A stretch of DNA of 64,000 nucleotides from Ochotona curzoniae (taxonomy: Eukaryota > Chordata > Mammalia > Lagomorpha > Ochotonidae): contig NW_024466512.1 in the NCBI RefSeq assembly GCF_017591425.1, positions 14,387,001 to 14,451,000 of the forward strand, in the 5' to 3' direction. Below the pieces are notes generated by a model, which was not told the origin of the DNA, searched no databases, and saw only the letters and a list, made by a program, of their open reading frames with translations. Each line of letters opens with the position of its first letter. Within the stretch, counting starts at the first letter, position 1. The position numbers and the translations under genes were made by a program. Below are positions 23,113 through 34,311 of the stretch, one piece after another.

Positions 23113-23309
23113 TGCAGGACCCACATCTAAGAAATTACAGGCATGCAATGGGCTGATAACCATAGAGTTGATCTTGGCTCATTACTCAGGGACCACGACA
23201 AGAGAATATCCAAAAAAAAAAAAAAGTGGGGAAAAATGGAACCAAAATGTAAATTTCTTTAGTTCAATGGAATTTTGAAATCCATGAATAGTATTTTTGT
23301 AATAACATT

Positions 23310-23668
23310 TTTCTTTTTTTAAATTTGTATTTATAAACTTATTTTATGGGGCGGGGGGGGAAGCAGGAGGAAGAGGAAGAGAGGAGGAGGAGAAGAGAGA
23401 GAGAGAGAGAGAGACCCTTCTACCCATTGGTTACTACCCCATGTCCAAGGCAGCTGTGTATACCAAGCTGAAGCCAGGTGCCAGTGTTCTATTTGGATCT
23501 TTCACATGGATGGCAGGAATGCAAACACTTGAGCCACCATCTACTCTCAACCAGGGTGCGCATTAACAGGAAGCTGGATCAGAAGCACTGGGTCTTGAAT
23601 CCTGCACTCTGCTATGGGATACAGGCATCCCAAGTTGGTATCAATTGCTGTGTCAAATGCCCACCTCC
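23310..23668 (-). mobile_element. Old CSINE, antisense, full length
   Basis: A reverse tail, then a purine tract (23365-23414), 'acccattggttactacccca' (23422), 'aagctgaagccaggtgccag' (23465), 'cacatggatggcaggaatgc' (23503), 'attaacaggaagctggatca' (23563) and 'tgctatgggatacaggcatc' (23611) run to 'aaatgcccacc'. The order matches the reverse complement of the old C repeat from tail to head. Confidence 0.85.
23365..23414 (+). repeat. 50-bp pure purine tract
   Basis: An uninterrupted A/G run ending in (GA)n, within the antisense CT-rich tail of the SINE around it. A G8 run lies just upstream. Confidence 0.9.
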
Positions 23669-24389
23669 ATGATGTAGAGGGTTACCTCAGGGCTCTGGCA
23701 AAGCCCCAAAGCTAGACATACTGCAGAACCCCCAACTTCATCCAGAAATTCAAATCACCTATCTGGGAGAAAAAAAAAAAACCTGTTGGATCATGGGAAA
23801 ACTCACTGTAACTGAGAAAACACTGTAGTTATAAGCACACCTTTTCGACTATATAGTGTATGTCTGATGCCTCCTTACCACCCATAGCAGACTCAGTTAC
23901 TTCCCCCAACACATAACAAGCATTTTTTCTAAGTTTTTTGAAGATTATTTGTGTGTATAAATTTTTAAATATTTTTGCACATAACCAGATTTAATTTTTT
24001 AATTTCATTTTCCCCAAACTATGTTTAGTGCACTTCTATCACCCTGGAAACAGCCAGACCCGGTATCAACCAGCACTCGAAGTCCATGACCAGTTCCATT
24101 GGTGCTTGCTGCCATTAACTTTGGTGAAAAACAAGCAGGAAAAATCTGTCATCCTACAAGTAGTAGCTGTATTTAAGAAATTCTTTCCTGACCTGTTTTA
24201 GTTCTCTGATCATTGTGATTAAAGTATTTCCTTAGTTTTTGAGATTGTTCACTGATAAAACACATGAGTAGTTTTATACATGCATTTCCCTTAGAGTAGA
24301 AGGGAAGTTTTCTCCATCTTGGCTGTCTCCCACATACAGTGAGGCACCATGAATCCCCTCTCAAATCCTTAGAATGCATGTCAGCAGGT
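23669..24389. other. Unassigned AT-rich stretch
   Basis: No gene or named repeat was recognised. An A12 tract lies near 23770. Confidence 0.4.
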
Positions 24390-24508
24390 GTCAGTCATTT
24401 GTTAAATAAATATGTGCTGAACACCAACTAGAATATTGGCACTGTCCTAGGCACTAAATGAACAGCAAGGAACAGAACAAAAGTAATTGGCACATGAATT
24501 CACCTCTT
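24390..24508 (-). mobile_element. L2 3'-end fragment, antisense
   Basis: 'catttgttaaataaatatgt', 'gctgaacaccaactagaata', 'cactgtcctaggcactaaat' and 'gaacagcaaggaacagaaca' follow the antisense L2 end 'caacaaatatttattgagcacctact… ggcactgttctaggcact… gtgaacaaaac'. Confidence 0.65.
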
Positions 24509-24509
24509 T

Positions 24510-24836
24510 GGTCTGGTGTGGTGGCCTAGCTTCTAAAGTACTCGCCTTGAACGAGCCAGAATCCCATATGGGCACCAGTTCTAATCCCGGAGTTCCCACT
24601 TCCCATCTAGCTCCCTGCTTGTGACCTGGGAAAGCAGTCAAGAACTGTCCAAGAACGGCCCAAAGCATCCACATGGGAGATCTAGAAGAGGCTCTGGGCT
24701 CCTGGTTTTGGATTAGTGCAGCCCTGGCCATTGCAGCTGCTGGGTAGTGAATCCACAGACGTAAGATCTTCCTCTCTGTCTCTTCTTCTGTTTATCTGAC
24801 TTTAAAATAAAAATAAAGCAATCTTAAAAAAAAAGA
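24510..24836 (+). mobile_element. CSINE, 'cctagc…ctaaag' subfamily
   Basis: Head 'gtggcctagcttctaaagta', 'ctcgccttgaacgagcc', 'atcccatatgggcaccagtt' (24562), 'ctccctgcttgtgacctggg' (24611) and tail 'tatctgactttaaaataaa'. The head and the 'ctgacttt' tail differ consistently from the 'ggttaagg… / cgcctttcc' copies. A short internal duplication ('gaactgtccaagaacggccc' at 24644) is visible. No sure target-site duplication was found. Confidence 0.9.
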
Positions 24837-25472
24837 AAGAAATCAGTTCGCCCTTGGGCATGAAGACGACACAGAATAAACTTCTAATACACTAGATGGC
24901 GCTACGCTGTGTAATGTACTGTCTCAAAACTCAGCACCCCAAATCAGCAGGGATTTACCACCTCCAAGAGCCTGCGGGTTTGAAGTCTAGAGAGGTGTCA
25001 CTGACTGGTCTGGCTTACAGTCACTCATAAAGTTAAAGTCAGTTGTCAGCCAGGGTTGCATTCTCACGTGAGAGTCTGTCCAGGCGTGGAGGATCTGCAT
25101 CCATCCACTTAACTCATGCAGTAGCATCATCAAGAGATGGTATCTAGCACCATCTGTAGCTTTCCAGACAGCTGTCCCTAGATTGAATAATCCAAGGGCA
25201 AAGCAGTTCCCTCAAGATGGAACCTGAAAACATTGTGCACAGCCTGCTCTTGGAAGTGGCAGATATGGACTGTATCATTGATAAAATGCGGGAGGGAACT
25301 ACACGAGGGTATGAATACTGGGGTAGAGGGGTCACTAGGATGTCTTGGCTACCCCGTATGATTCTAAGTGCTATAGAGGAAACATTACAGGGTGAGAGCA
25401 AATGGATGACAGAGGATTGAAGAGAATACGGGTTTAGATGGTCAGAAAGAACTTCACTGATAGCCGAGACCT
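24837..25472. other. Unassigned stretch between two CSINEs
   Basis: I recognise no gene or older repeat. The 67-codon frame at 25217-25420 looks acidic and helical by composition only. It has no support as a gene. Confidence 0.35.
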
Positions 25473-25813
25473 GGGCCTGATGTGATAGACTAGCAGCTAA
25501 AATCCTCACCTTGCATATGCTGGGATCCCATATGGGCACCAGTTCTAATCCCAGTATCCCTGCTTCCCATCTAGTTCCCTGCTTGTGGCCCTGGAAAACA
25601 GTCAAGGATGGCCCAAACTTTGGAACCTTGCACCCACATGGGAGATCCAGAAGAGGCTCTGGGCTCCTGGCTTTGGATTAGTGCAGCTCTGGCCATTGCT
25701 GCTGCTGGGGTAGTGAATCAACAGACATAAGATCTTCCTCTCTGTCTCTCCTCCTCTCTGTATGTCCGACTTTGCAATAAAAAATAACTAAATCTTTTTT
25801 TAAGAAAAAAAGA
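25473..25813 (+). mobile_element. CSINE, 'ctagcagctaaaa' subfamily, with target-site duplication
   Basis: Complete copy: head 'gggcctgatgtgatagact', 'tgggatcccatatgggcacc' (25520), 'aagaggctctgggctcctgg' (25651) and tail 'tgtccgactttgcaataaaa'. Flanking direct repeats are about 'agccgagacctg' (25462-25473) and 'agccaagactg' (25815-25825). It belongs with the copy at 24510. A 153-codon minus frame (25144-25605) is an artefact of this SINE. Confidence 0.9.
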
Positions 25814-25939
25814 AAGCCAAGACTGAGGGAAAAGCAAAAGGGAGAAGTGCCTTTGCAGCTTGCTTTTTCAGGGGAAAAACTTTGGTTGTGCTCTCCACCC
25901 ACTCACATCCAGTGGCTGAACGCTCTCATCATGCTGCAT

Positions 25940-26050
25940 GCTTCCTTAGTACCTCTTCCAATAGACGGTGAGTTCTTCAGGGCTGCACACAAGATTTTAT
26001 GCATCTTTGTATTCCCAGTAACAGGTTGGCGATGAGTGAATGAATGAGGT
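25940..26050 (+). mobile_element. L2 3' end, sense
   Basis: 'tagacggtgagttcttcagg' (25962), 'tctttgtattcccagtaaca' (26005) and 'atgagtgaatgaatgagg' (26032) follow the L2 terminus 'tgtaagctccttgagggcag… tatccccagcacc… gaatgaatga'. Confidence 0.7.
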
Positions 26051-27239
26051 AATTAATGTGGTTTCTCTTCTATCTTTCTTAGAAGTTTAGCTTTGTTTAA
26101 CATTAACTTCTGGGGCATGAATACAGCGACCGGACGCATATCAATCTATTCTTCTGCCATGTCAATTGGCTGCAGACACTGTTAGTGTGTGAAGTGCCAT
26201 ATGGAAGAAAAATATGTGACAACTTATTGAAGGGGAACATTTTTTGAGAAAAATATTTTTGTTCCCATGCAGCAATGTTTCCACGAAATTGCTTCCAAAT
26301 ACGCAAAAAGGGGGAAAAAAAAGAAAGACTAAGTGGCAACAGAATACCCTAAGGAGCCCAGAAAGCATGCAAAATAGCAAGATTATTTTGATAATGAAAA
26401 ACAGATATGAGTGATATTATTCCTCCGCAATTTTTTTTTGCAATTGTATTTTTTCTAAATATATGCCAAATGCTGCGATTTACGCACAGTACGGAGCCAG
26501 AATGGCCATGTAGCTGAAGGACTGTTGGTCACTCAGAAAAATGTGTTCCTTATGTGTTTGAGAACTACACCATAGACTCAAGTGTCAGCCATGCCTCTGC
26601 TGTGACTGCAGAGACCCAGTCAAGCATGGAGGTTTTTACTGCTCTCACATTTCAGCCCTGGGACTTGCAAAATCCACAAATGTGGAAATTGTAACATGTA
26701 TGCAAATCACCAGCATGTTCTTCAAGATACATTTTCTGGTTCAGAAATTCCTAGGCGATTTCTCAGAGCTGACTCCTATGCCATGCACTGAATAGCAAAG
26801 GAATAAATAAGATTCAGGGAGTACAAAGGTTATTTGAAATTGTTTTATTCTTTTGCCTGCCTATTTATCAGGAATGCTTTAATTTATACAGCCATATATT
26901 AAATTGCAAAATCCATATACAATTGATGCTGATACAAAACAAAGTCTTGATGTATACAAGGAGAAATATATTCTTTAAAAATAACGAGAGAAAGTTACAT
27001 GATCATCCCACATAGTTCCAGGCAGAGAGCTGCCTCTTCACTCCAGTTATAAAGGAGGAGTGGAATATTTCACCCATGACCTTTCTCCTTTATTTAAGAA
27101 CATTTTTGTTATGTGGCATGGATCTGTTTCTAAACAGGCACAAATGGTATGCAGCCATTCACTGAGGGGTTGGCTTTCATATGTTTAAGTTGTCGTATAT
27201 GCATGTGCAAATACAGCATCATGTTAGGTGGACATTGCT
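26051..27239. other. Unassigned AT-rich stretch
   Basis: No gene was recognised. 26860-27230 could be very old LINE sequence. The near-palindromic 'ctcctttatttaag'/'cagttataaaggaggag' pair (27044-27100) is probably chance. Confidence 0.35.
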
Positions 27240-27555
27240 GACTTATTTACTTATTGTTGGAGATTTTATGTATAGGTTTGAAAGGCAGAATGACAGAACT
27301 AAGAGCAGAGATAAATAGAAAAGGAGTCCTTTCATCAGCTGGCTTATCCCCCAAAGCTGTGATGGCTGGGAGTGGGACAAGCTGAAACCAGGGACCTAGA
27401 CCACCACCTGGGTCTCCCACAGGGGACCCTAAGTCCTCAAATTATCATCTGCTGGATCAAAAGTATAGGTGCTAGAACTTAACAAGTGCTCCAAAATGGC
27501 ATGCTAGTGTTGCAAATGGCAGCTTAACCTGCAGCATCAAAATTCTGACCTCAGA
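27240..27555 (-). mobile_element. Old CSINE, antisense
   Basis: 'tttgaaaggcagaatgacag' (27277), 'ctttcatcagctggcttatc' (27329), 'accacctgggtctcccacag' (27402), 'ccaaaatggcatgctagtgt' (27491) and 'tggcagcttaacctgcag' (27518) follow the reverse complement of the old C repeat, tail to head. Confidence 0.8.
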
Positions 27556-28254
27556 TGACAAATTTTTGATCACATAGAAACATGTATGAGAAGGAATTGA
27601 AGTTCTCCTGACTTTTTTTTTCTCTAAGGCAATTCACTCATTTCCCCGATCTCTAACCCTAGCATCACCCCAGAGCTCTCACGCTAAGTGGGAAGGGTGG
27701 CCACAGGCCCAGGGGACTTTTGAGATGCTATTCGGCATTTTCCCAACAGCCAGCAGGCTGCCAGCAATGAGTTCTTTCACTTCCTCTCAACTTGTCTTGC
27801 AGTTCGCAAAGCACCTATCTTTCACAGATTACAATGCACAGAATGCAATTGTATATTTTTAAATGTCTATATTTGATGGATTTGGAACAATCACAGATTT
27901 GCCACCTTACTCCTGGTGTGGGCTTCATTGCTGCTCCAAAGATGTTGAGAATATTTCTGACGTTAGAATCTGCAAAAAGGAAATTGCAGTGGAAGCTCAA
28001 CTGTTTTTTCTTTTTTCTTTGCTCAAGGACAGAATCTTTGTATCTGCTCTCTTCCTCCATCTGTTCATTATTGCTTTTGACTATTTTCCAGATTCTCTGC
28101 GAATAATTTAAACTAGAATGCCAACTAGATCAGTAGTGATCTGGCACACAAAAGAACCAGATGAACTTATTAAATAGGTGGATAAATCAAAAACGGCCCT
28201 GGAAATATGTGCAGCCCAGCCTATTCAAAGATAGGAGTGACTGTAGCCAAAACA
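27556..28254. other. Unassigned non-coding stretch
   Basis: Overlapping short frames on both strands at 27792-28111 share no recognisable domain. I recognise no repeat. Confidence 0.4.
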
Positions 28255-28480
28255 CTGCATTTGTATAGATATTTTACAAAGCTTTCGTATGTTGCTGATT
28301 TGACTGACCTTCATTATGACCTTGTGAGATTGCTAGGGAATAACCCATTTCATAGATAAGGTGCTTGATTTAGAGATTAAGTAATTTGTTCAAGGCCACC
28401 CACCTCATAAACAGCAGGGCTATGTCATGCACTTGGATCTTTGAAGTCCAATTCCTATACTTTCCACATGATACCCCTTT
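28255..28480 (-). mobile_element. MIR SINE, antisense
   Basis: 'tattttacaaagctttcgta' (28270), 'gaccttgtgagattgctagg' (28318), 'catttcatagataaggtgct' (28347) and 'ttcaaggccacccacctcat' (28389) follow antisense MIR 'caaccctgtgaggtagg… cattttacagatgagg… cccaaggtcacacagc'. Confidence 0.75.
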
Positions 28481-28744
28481 TCATCAGTAAGACCAGGAAA
28501 TAAAGTTCTCATCTTAGGGATCAACATTTGCCTCACATACCATGATTCTCAATCTTATGTCGTTTTCTTGGATCAAACATCTAGCATTTGAAATGAGAGG
28601 AAGACTCAACATCACACGTGATTTTGGGATGGTGTATGCTGTAGCAATGATTTTTGGAAAACACCACAGGAATTAAAGGAGAATTGAACATGAAAGTCTT
28701 TTAATCCCCATTATTTTCAAGTCTCCAACACCTCTGTGTTTTAT

Positions 28745-28880
28745 ATAATAGATATTCAAAAAGTTTGCGTGAAATCTGTGTTATTTTAAAAGGATGCAGA
28801 ATTTCAAATGTTCTATGTACCAAAATTCCACTTCTGCACAGTCTTTATGAAGTGTCCATGCATATTGGAATTCAATCTCA
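28745..28880. mobile_element. Possible small DNA-transposon (mariner-like MITE) remnant
   Basis: 'tattcaaaaagtttgcgtga' (28751) followed by 'tgcagaatttcaaatgttc' (28795) and 'taccaaaattccacttctg' resembles a short repeat I associate with non-autonomous mariner-type elements. The right terminal inverted repeat is not clear. Confidence 0.3.
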
Positions 28881-29599
28881 AAAGAGAACCCTAACTGTGT
28901 AATGGACACCAGAGGTCAGGAGACCCAGCCCCATTGCTCATGGTAACTTGGTTATCATTTGGGGCCTGCCAGCCTTGCATACTTTTCACTGGTTTCCTGA
29001 TTTGGAAACCTGAACCAAAAGACATAGAGACATGTTTGGGAGAGTAGGACCACCCTCCACAAATGCAAGACCCTCCCCCATGCATAGTCTTGCTGTGGTA
29101 GTTGGCAGGGTTGTGGGAAGGGGTAGTGGTCTTGGAGAGTAGTGTGAGAATGAGTAAGACCAAGAGGGGAAAAGTCAAGAATTCTCCAGAGCCTACAGTT
29201 TGGTGCAACCTGCAGGAACATTCCCAGAACTCTTCCAAGGATCATCCCTCCCTGGGAAAGGGCTTGAACATTCCCACAGAGAAACTGGACCATTTTCCCC
29301 ATTAGGAGAGTTGGCATCACAGGAAGTACATCCTTTGGGGAAAGGAAGTGTGTTTACTGTCTTAATCTCCCACCCTCGCGCAGCAGGATTGACGAAAGAA
29401 TGATCATAAAATCTACCTCATGGGAATAGACCAGGGAGTATTTTCTGATCAGAGAGCATAGCCTGAGAACAAGCAAGGAATCAACAGGGCTTAAGGGAAG
29501 CCAAACCCTGCCATATCTGGAATCCCACATACTGACAATGGGATTTTTTTTCTTTTTATCAAAGCAATTTGAACCTGAAGTGGCAGCAGAATGGCATGC
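28881..29599. other. Unassigned non-coding stretch
   Basis: Two overlapping minus frames (28891-29238 and 28955-29320, 115 and 121 codons) have no domain I recognise. GC is a little higher than the surroundings. Confidence 0.35.
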
Positions 29600-29850
29600 A
29601 AGGGAAGGGCACAGTCTGGAATTAATCTCTTGGTTTACATTCTGCATTAAGCCCTACCCTAGAAGGCAGAAGGGAGTAGCAAAGTATCTACTACCCAGGT
29701 GGGCGACCAGGATTGAGTCCATTGTTCTCAGCTTCGACCTGGCATAGCCCCTGGCTGTTGCTGGCATTTAGGTGTGTGGACTGGTACATGGAAATTGTCT
29801 GTCATTTTACCTCTCAAACAAGTAAACAAAATTTTATTCTCAAAAATGTT
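29600..29850 (+). mobile_element. Old CSINE, sense, 5'-degraded
   Basis: 'tctgcattaagccctaccct' (29640), 'tactacccaggtgggcgacc' (29689), 'gcttcgacctggcatagccc' (29731) and tail 'caaacaagtaaacaaaattt' match the body and tail of an old C repeat. Confidence 0.65.
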
Positions 29851-31009
29851 ATCACAGATTTTTTTTTTAAAAATCAGCCCAAAATAAATTTATCTTTTTC
29901 ATTCTATTTTTCTCTGTGTCCTTTTGAAGTACCCTGGCATCTTGTGAAGCAAAGATTCATGGCAACTTGGGTAAGCACTTGTATTGTAGTGAGAGTGAAA
30001 AGGTAAGACAATGTGGACAACACGAACGCAAGTATCTGGAAAATAAGCACAAGGAACCTAGGATCCCAGTCCTACAAACCTGCTTTGCCTTTATGAGCTG
30101 AAAGGTGGCTCAGTGCTTCTAGGGTAAAAAAAATGCCACCATGAACTTTGCAGAATCAGCAACAGCTCCCCAGTCTGCCCTGGGGGAAATGGACTTCAAA
30201 ATGCGTACGTGTTCGACTTCGTTGCCCTGAACTTTCTTTTTACAATCACTTACGCTGGATCACCAAAGTAATATATGTTCACTTCCATGTCTCCTCCTAG
30301 TTTCACCATTTCTTAACCATGCCTGCTTTGATGCAAGTTTGGAAAACAATTGTCCTTTCAGCCACCAAAACTTGGCAGCTGCTTCCAAACAGAACTTGTG
30401 ATTATGTAACACTCTGGTTAGCAGAAAAATTGCCCTAACAAGGCCGCCAACTTCTTTTCTAGAACTCAACATTTCAACGCAGCATTTAAGCAGATGGTAG
30501 TGGCCCTTCAGAATCCACAGTTGAATGTGTGATGCAACACATGGGGTCTCCTTACTGTCTTATAGTGAAGGATGAATCAGATATGAAGAAAAGGATACTT
30601 TCCCTCTCATCTATGGGGACTCTTAGTAAACAATGAACAAATGGAGAGAAGTAAAAATAGAAGGAATGAAATTGAGGATGCTATGAGGTAGAGCAGGCAG
30701 TGGTATACCTGTGATTGTCCAGTGTGTGATGCTGATTTCCTCAAACTGTCATGGATCCAGAGACCTCTCGGTGGTCTTCATGGGTTTGAACAAATCTATC
30801 CTGGCCTTGGCATAGACAAGTTTTCATGTCTAAATATCCTCACATATACAAATGCTCAAGCTTTGTCCTCAACCTTCTGGGAAGGCTGCCTGGAGACACT
30901 CATGCACCTGTGCAGCAATTGTTGCTGTCAAGTCTGACTGGTCTAGAAGGTCGATTTTCAACTTATGAGACAAGAGTAAGTTTTGAGAGTCATTCTTGTG
31001 TAAATCTGC
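29851..31009. other. Unassigned non-coding stretch
   Basis: I recognise no gene or named repeat. The minus frame 30260-30472 is not credible as an exon. Confidence 0.4.
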
Positions 31010-31110
31010 CGTGCACAGGAGAGGACTTGGAGGCCCAGAGGGGAAGGTGATTTGCCTAAAATCACACCCAGAGTCTTTCCAACTCCTGATCAGACCCCCT
31101 GTACTAAGGA
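31010..31110 (-). mobile_element. Possible MIR fragment, antisense
   Basis: 'gacttggaggcccagagggg' (31023) and 'gtgatttgcctaaaatcaca' (31047) follow antisense MIR 'gaggcccagagaggttaagtaacttgcc… ggtcaca'. Confidence 0.5.
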
Positions 31111-31638
31111 TGCAAAATCTCAAAGAGACTGGCCTGTTAGAACCAGGCAGTAAAATGTTACTGCAGCTGGGGTCAGACGCAAACTTTTTCCAATCCCTGG
31201 GACTACTGCTGAGGGAGTATATGTTTTTCCTGCCCCACTACTGGGCCATTTGGAAGACTGAAAGTGAATATGTTAGAGAAAAATACAACTCATTTTGCCC
31301 TGATGTTACCTAAAAACAGTGAGTTGGCCCAGAGAGATTATAGGTCAGCTGCCCTCTTATAATCTTAGCAGTTTCTCCCTGGTAATACTAATGCAACTCA
31401 CTAGGACAGTGGCTCAACTACTGGTTCAACTTCTACCCAGACAGAGGGATTAGAAGGCTGATGAAAGGAACAAAAATAAGGGAGAGGCTCAGCTTCCCAG
31501 ACCATAGAGAAAGATCAAGCCATTAGGAGGAATACCCACGTGTATGCCTGCCTTGAGTATGCTGATATCTTTCCCCATAAGATGAAAATAGAACACTCAT
31601 AGACAGTTGGTGCCAATATACTAGGCAAGCATCCTATG
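31111..31638. other. Unassigned non-coding stretch
   Basis: No gene or repeat was recognised. Confidence 0.4.
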
Positions 31639-31970
31639 TGATTTTTATTTAATTGTTATGTTTATTTGGTTATTCCTATCTTTATTTGAAAGGCAGAGAC
31701 AAACTGAAGAGATTCTTCATGCACTGATTTATTTTCCTATCTGCAATAGTTAGGGCTGGAACAAACCAGGAACCTGAAACTCCACCCAGGTCACACACAT
31801 GAAGGCCAGGTACCCAAGTACTTATGTCATTACCTACTGACTTCAGGGTTATACATTGGCAGGAACCTGGATTTGGAAATGGAGCCAGAACTCAAAACTG
31901 AACATTTGAATATAGGATACAGACATTCCCAAGTAGCATCTCCACTGCTGTGCCAAACAACCGCAAGTCC
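31639..31970 (-). mobile_element. Old CSINE, antisense
   Basis: 'tttatttgaaaggcagagac' (31681), 'ccaggaacctgaaactccac' (31767), 'tacattggcaggaacctgga' (31852), 'gaatataggatacagacatt' (31908) and 'ccactgctgtgccaaac' (31943) run from tail to head of an old C repeat. Confidence 0.8.
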
Positions 31971-32244
31971 CTATTTTTAATGACTATCTGTATTGAATTC
32001 ATTTCAACAAATATTTACACATCAGTGCTCAGTCTTCTGAATCTGAATTGCTATTTCTTTGAATCTGCATTACCTGACACAATTGAGAACACCTAATATT
32101 GTGTGATATTTTATAATGAACAGTAGGCTTTTACCTTATGTTCATCTTTACTGGTCTCCAAATGACTCCATGTGAAAGGCATGCCAGCATTCATTTAGCC
32201 TGTAGTCCAGATGAGAAAGCCAGGGTACAGAGAACAGTCCCTGC

Positions 32245-32480
32245 CAGCTGGTGTTGTCAAAACTGTGCCAGGCACTATCCAAAGAAGTGTGTACACCTTA
32301 TTTTCACAATGGCCATGTAGCCTGAAAGTAGCTTTATTTCCATTGTACAGATAGAAACTGAGACTTCAAATGATAAAATTTAATTTTCCAAAGTTACACA
32401 TGCAGTAGGTGACCAAATGAAAACTTCAAGCAATCCAGTGTCCTTGCTCTCAAGTTCAAGGCTGTTCTACCAGCAGAGGT
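32245..32480 (-). mobile_element. MIR SINE, antisense
   Basis: 'aactgtgccaggcactatcc' (32261), 'ccattgtacagatagaaact' (32340), 'aaagttacacatgcagtagg' (32390) and 'ttgctctcaagttcaaggct' (32444) follow the antisense MIR order. Confidence 0.7.
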
Positions 32481-33671
32481 TCAATAATTAGTGTAAGATG
32501 AGGCAACTTGCCAGGAACAAATCTGCACTCATACCCAGAGCTCCTTCCTCAATTTTGCTGCTTAGTGAAGTTATTTATTAATATTAGGAAAGTCAGTTTC
32601 AAGGTCATTTATCATCTACTAAAGGAAATAAGGCAAACACAGAGCTAATATCAAAGCAAGACCAAAGTTTGGCCTTCATCCTATTAATATCTCTAGGCAT
32701 GAAACATTACACTCAGACCAGAAAGAAAATCTATTGGTTCCACTGCCACTAGAATTTTTTTTTTAAAAAACTAGCAATCTAGTATGCACTAATATTTGAC
32801 CCGAAGAGGCACTGACATTGCCCACATTTCCTTTCTCCTTGAATTCAGAAAGAGCCATGGGATGAGTTTTGCACAGCAATGTGTGAGTGGAGGTGACCGA
32901 ATAAGCAACTATCGGTGTGATATTTTCCCTAGATTTCGTGCAGATGCTGAAGCCTGCATCAGTCAACGCTCCTACGTTTCTGACAATAAAGCACTTGCCA
33001 TGTATTATGTGACAAATAAACTTTATTGTGTGCAAAGCCACTGCAAGTTGAGGAACTTTGCTATTGCAACATGAGTTCGCTTATTCTAACGCAGAGATAT
33101 AACCATACCTGAATAAATGATGCATGAAGGTAAGCTTGTGGAGAAAAATATGCCTTGACAATCTTGCCAGAGAAAGATGAACAAGGGCTTTTGAAGAATC
33201 AGAAGAAACACCAGTGGGCATAAGATGGAAACCAGAGTTGACCATTGGATTGGAGAAGGAATGCTCAGTTATAAAGCCAGAGGTTGGAATTATAGCATAC
33301 TAAAGTTCAGAAGTGCCTTAGAGTTCAAATAAAAGTTGAAGGATATGGAAAGATGAGAATTGACTTGTCATAAGTCATATCACCTGGGCTATTTCCCTTA
33401 GAAGCATTCTTGTTGGATCTTGTGGAAAAGAGCAGCAGATTGAAAGTTCCATTTAGGGCAATTTGGATGACAGTATAAGCCACATGGCTAGCAGCTGGAG
33501 AAGCTGAATTCAGAATGGCAATCTAGGAGGTTCTATGGCAAAATCTATAAAGCTCATAGCACTCAAAACTGGCCATAACTCTCTCCAAGTTTCCTGGTAT
33601 AGATGGAAATAATTTCTGAAGAAGGGAGTTATTCTAAGGCAGGCTACCAGGTTGGATCATATTAGATAGAC
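32481..33671. other. Unassigned stretch with overlapping 92-codon frames on both strands
   Basis: At 32763-33074 both strands carry a 92-codon frame. The plus strand has two polyadenylation-type signals, AATAAA, near 32985 ('gacaataaagc') and 33015 ('caaataaac'). The segment keeps several CpGs in an otherwise CpG-poor area. It may be an unrecognised LTR or processed copy. I found no domain. Confidence 0.3.
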
Positions 33672-33972
33672 CTGGCAGGCTTGCCATAACAGCCCAGTGG
33701 GTAAATACTCACCTTGCATCTGCCAAGATCCCACATGGGTGCCAGTTCATGTCCTGGCTACTCCACTTCCCATCCAACTCCTTGCTTGTACACTGGGAAA
33801 GTAGAGGATGCCCAAAGCCTTGGGACCCTGAAATCAAATGGAAGACCCAGAAGAAGCTCCTGGTTCCTGACTTTGCATCTGCTCAGCTCTGGCCATTGCA
33901 GCCAGTTGGGGAGTGAACCAGCAGATAGAAAATCACTCTCTCTACAAATCTGTCTTTCAATAAGAATTACAT
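33672..33972 (+). mobile_element. CSINE, intermediate age, sense
   Basis: 'agcccagtgggtaaatactc' (33691), 'aagatcccacatgggtgcca' (33725), 'ttgggaccctgaaatcaaat' (33820) and 'tctgtctttcaataag' tail. The head and 'ctttcaataa' tail place it with the 'ggttaagg' subfamily. Confidence 0.85.
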
Positions 33973-34177
33973 CCTACAAAAAGATACAGCTGGCCTCCAC
34001 ACGCTCTGTGCAGCAGTCACATTCTGCTGGCTTGGAAAGATCTACACAAAATGAATAAGACGGATGTCCTAATCCATAGAGGAACAAGGAAGTTCTTTCC
34101 TAGAGATCAGCTGCTTTTATTTCTTGGTTATAGCTATGTAGTTCATGTGTTTATTTATTTATCAGCTACTTAATTCC

Positions 34178-34265
34178 TTTATTATAAACATTCATTGAGT
34201 ATCTTTTAAAGGACCAGGAACTGTGTTATAGCTCAGGATAACAATGAGAAATCACCATGATACCT
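34178..34265 (-). mobile_element. L2 3'-end fragment, antisense
   Basis: 'aaacattcattgagtatctt' (34186) then 'aggaccaggaactgtgttat' and 'ataacaatgagaaat' follow the antisense L2 end. Confidence 0.45.
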
Positions 34266-34311
34266 GAAATTACTGACAGAACTTCATTCCAGGAAAAAAG
34301 ATCTACCTCTG

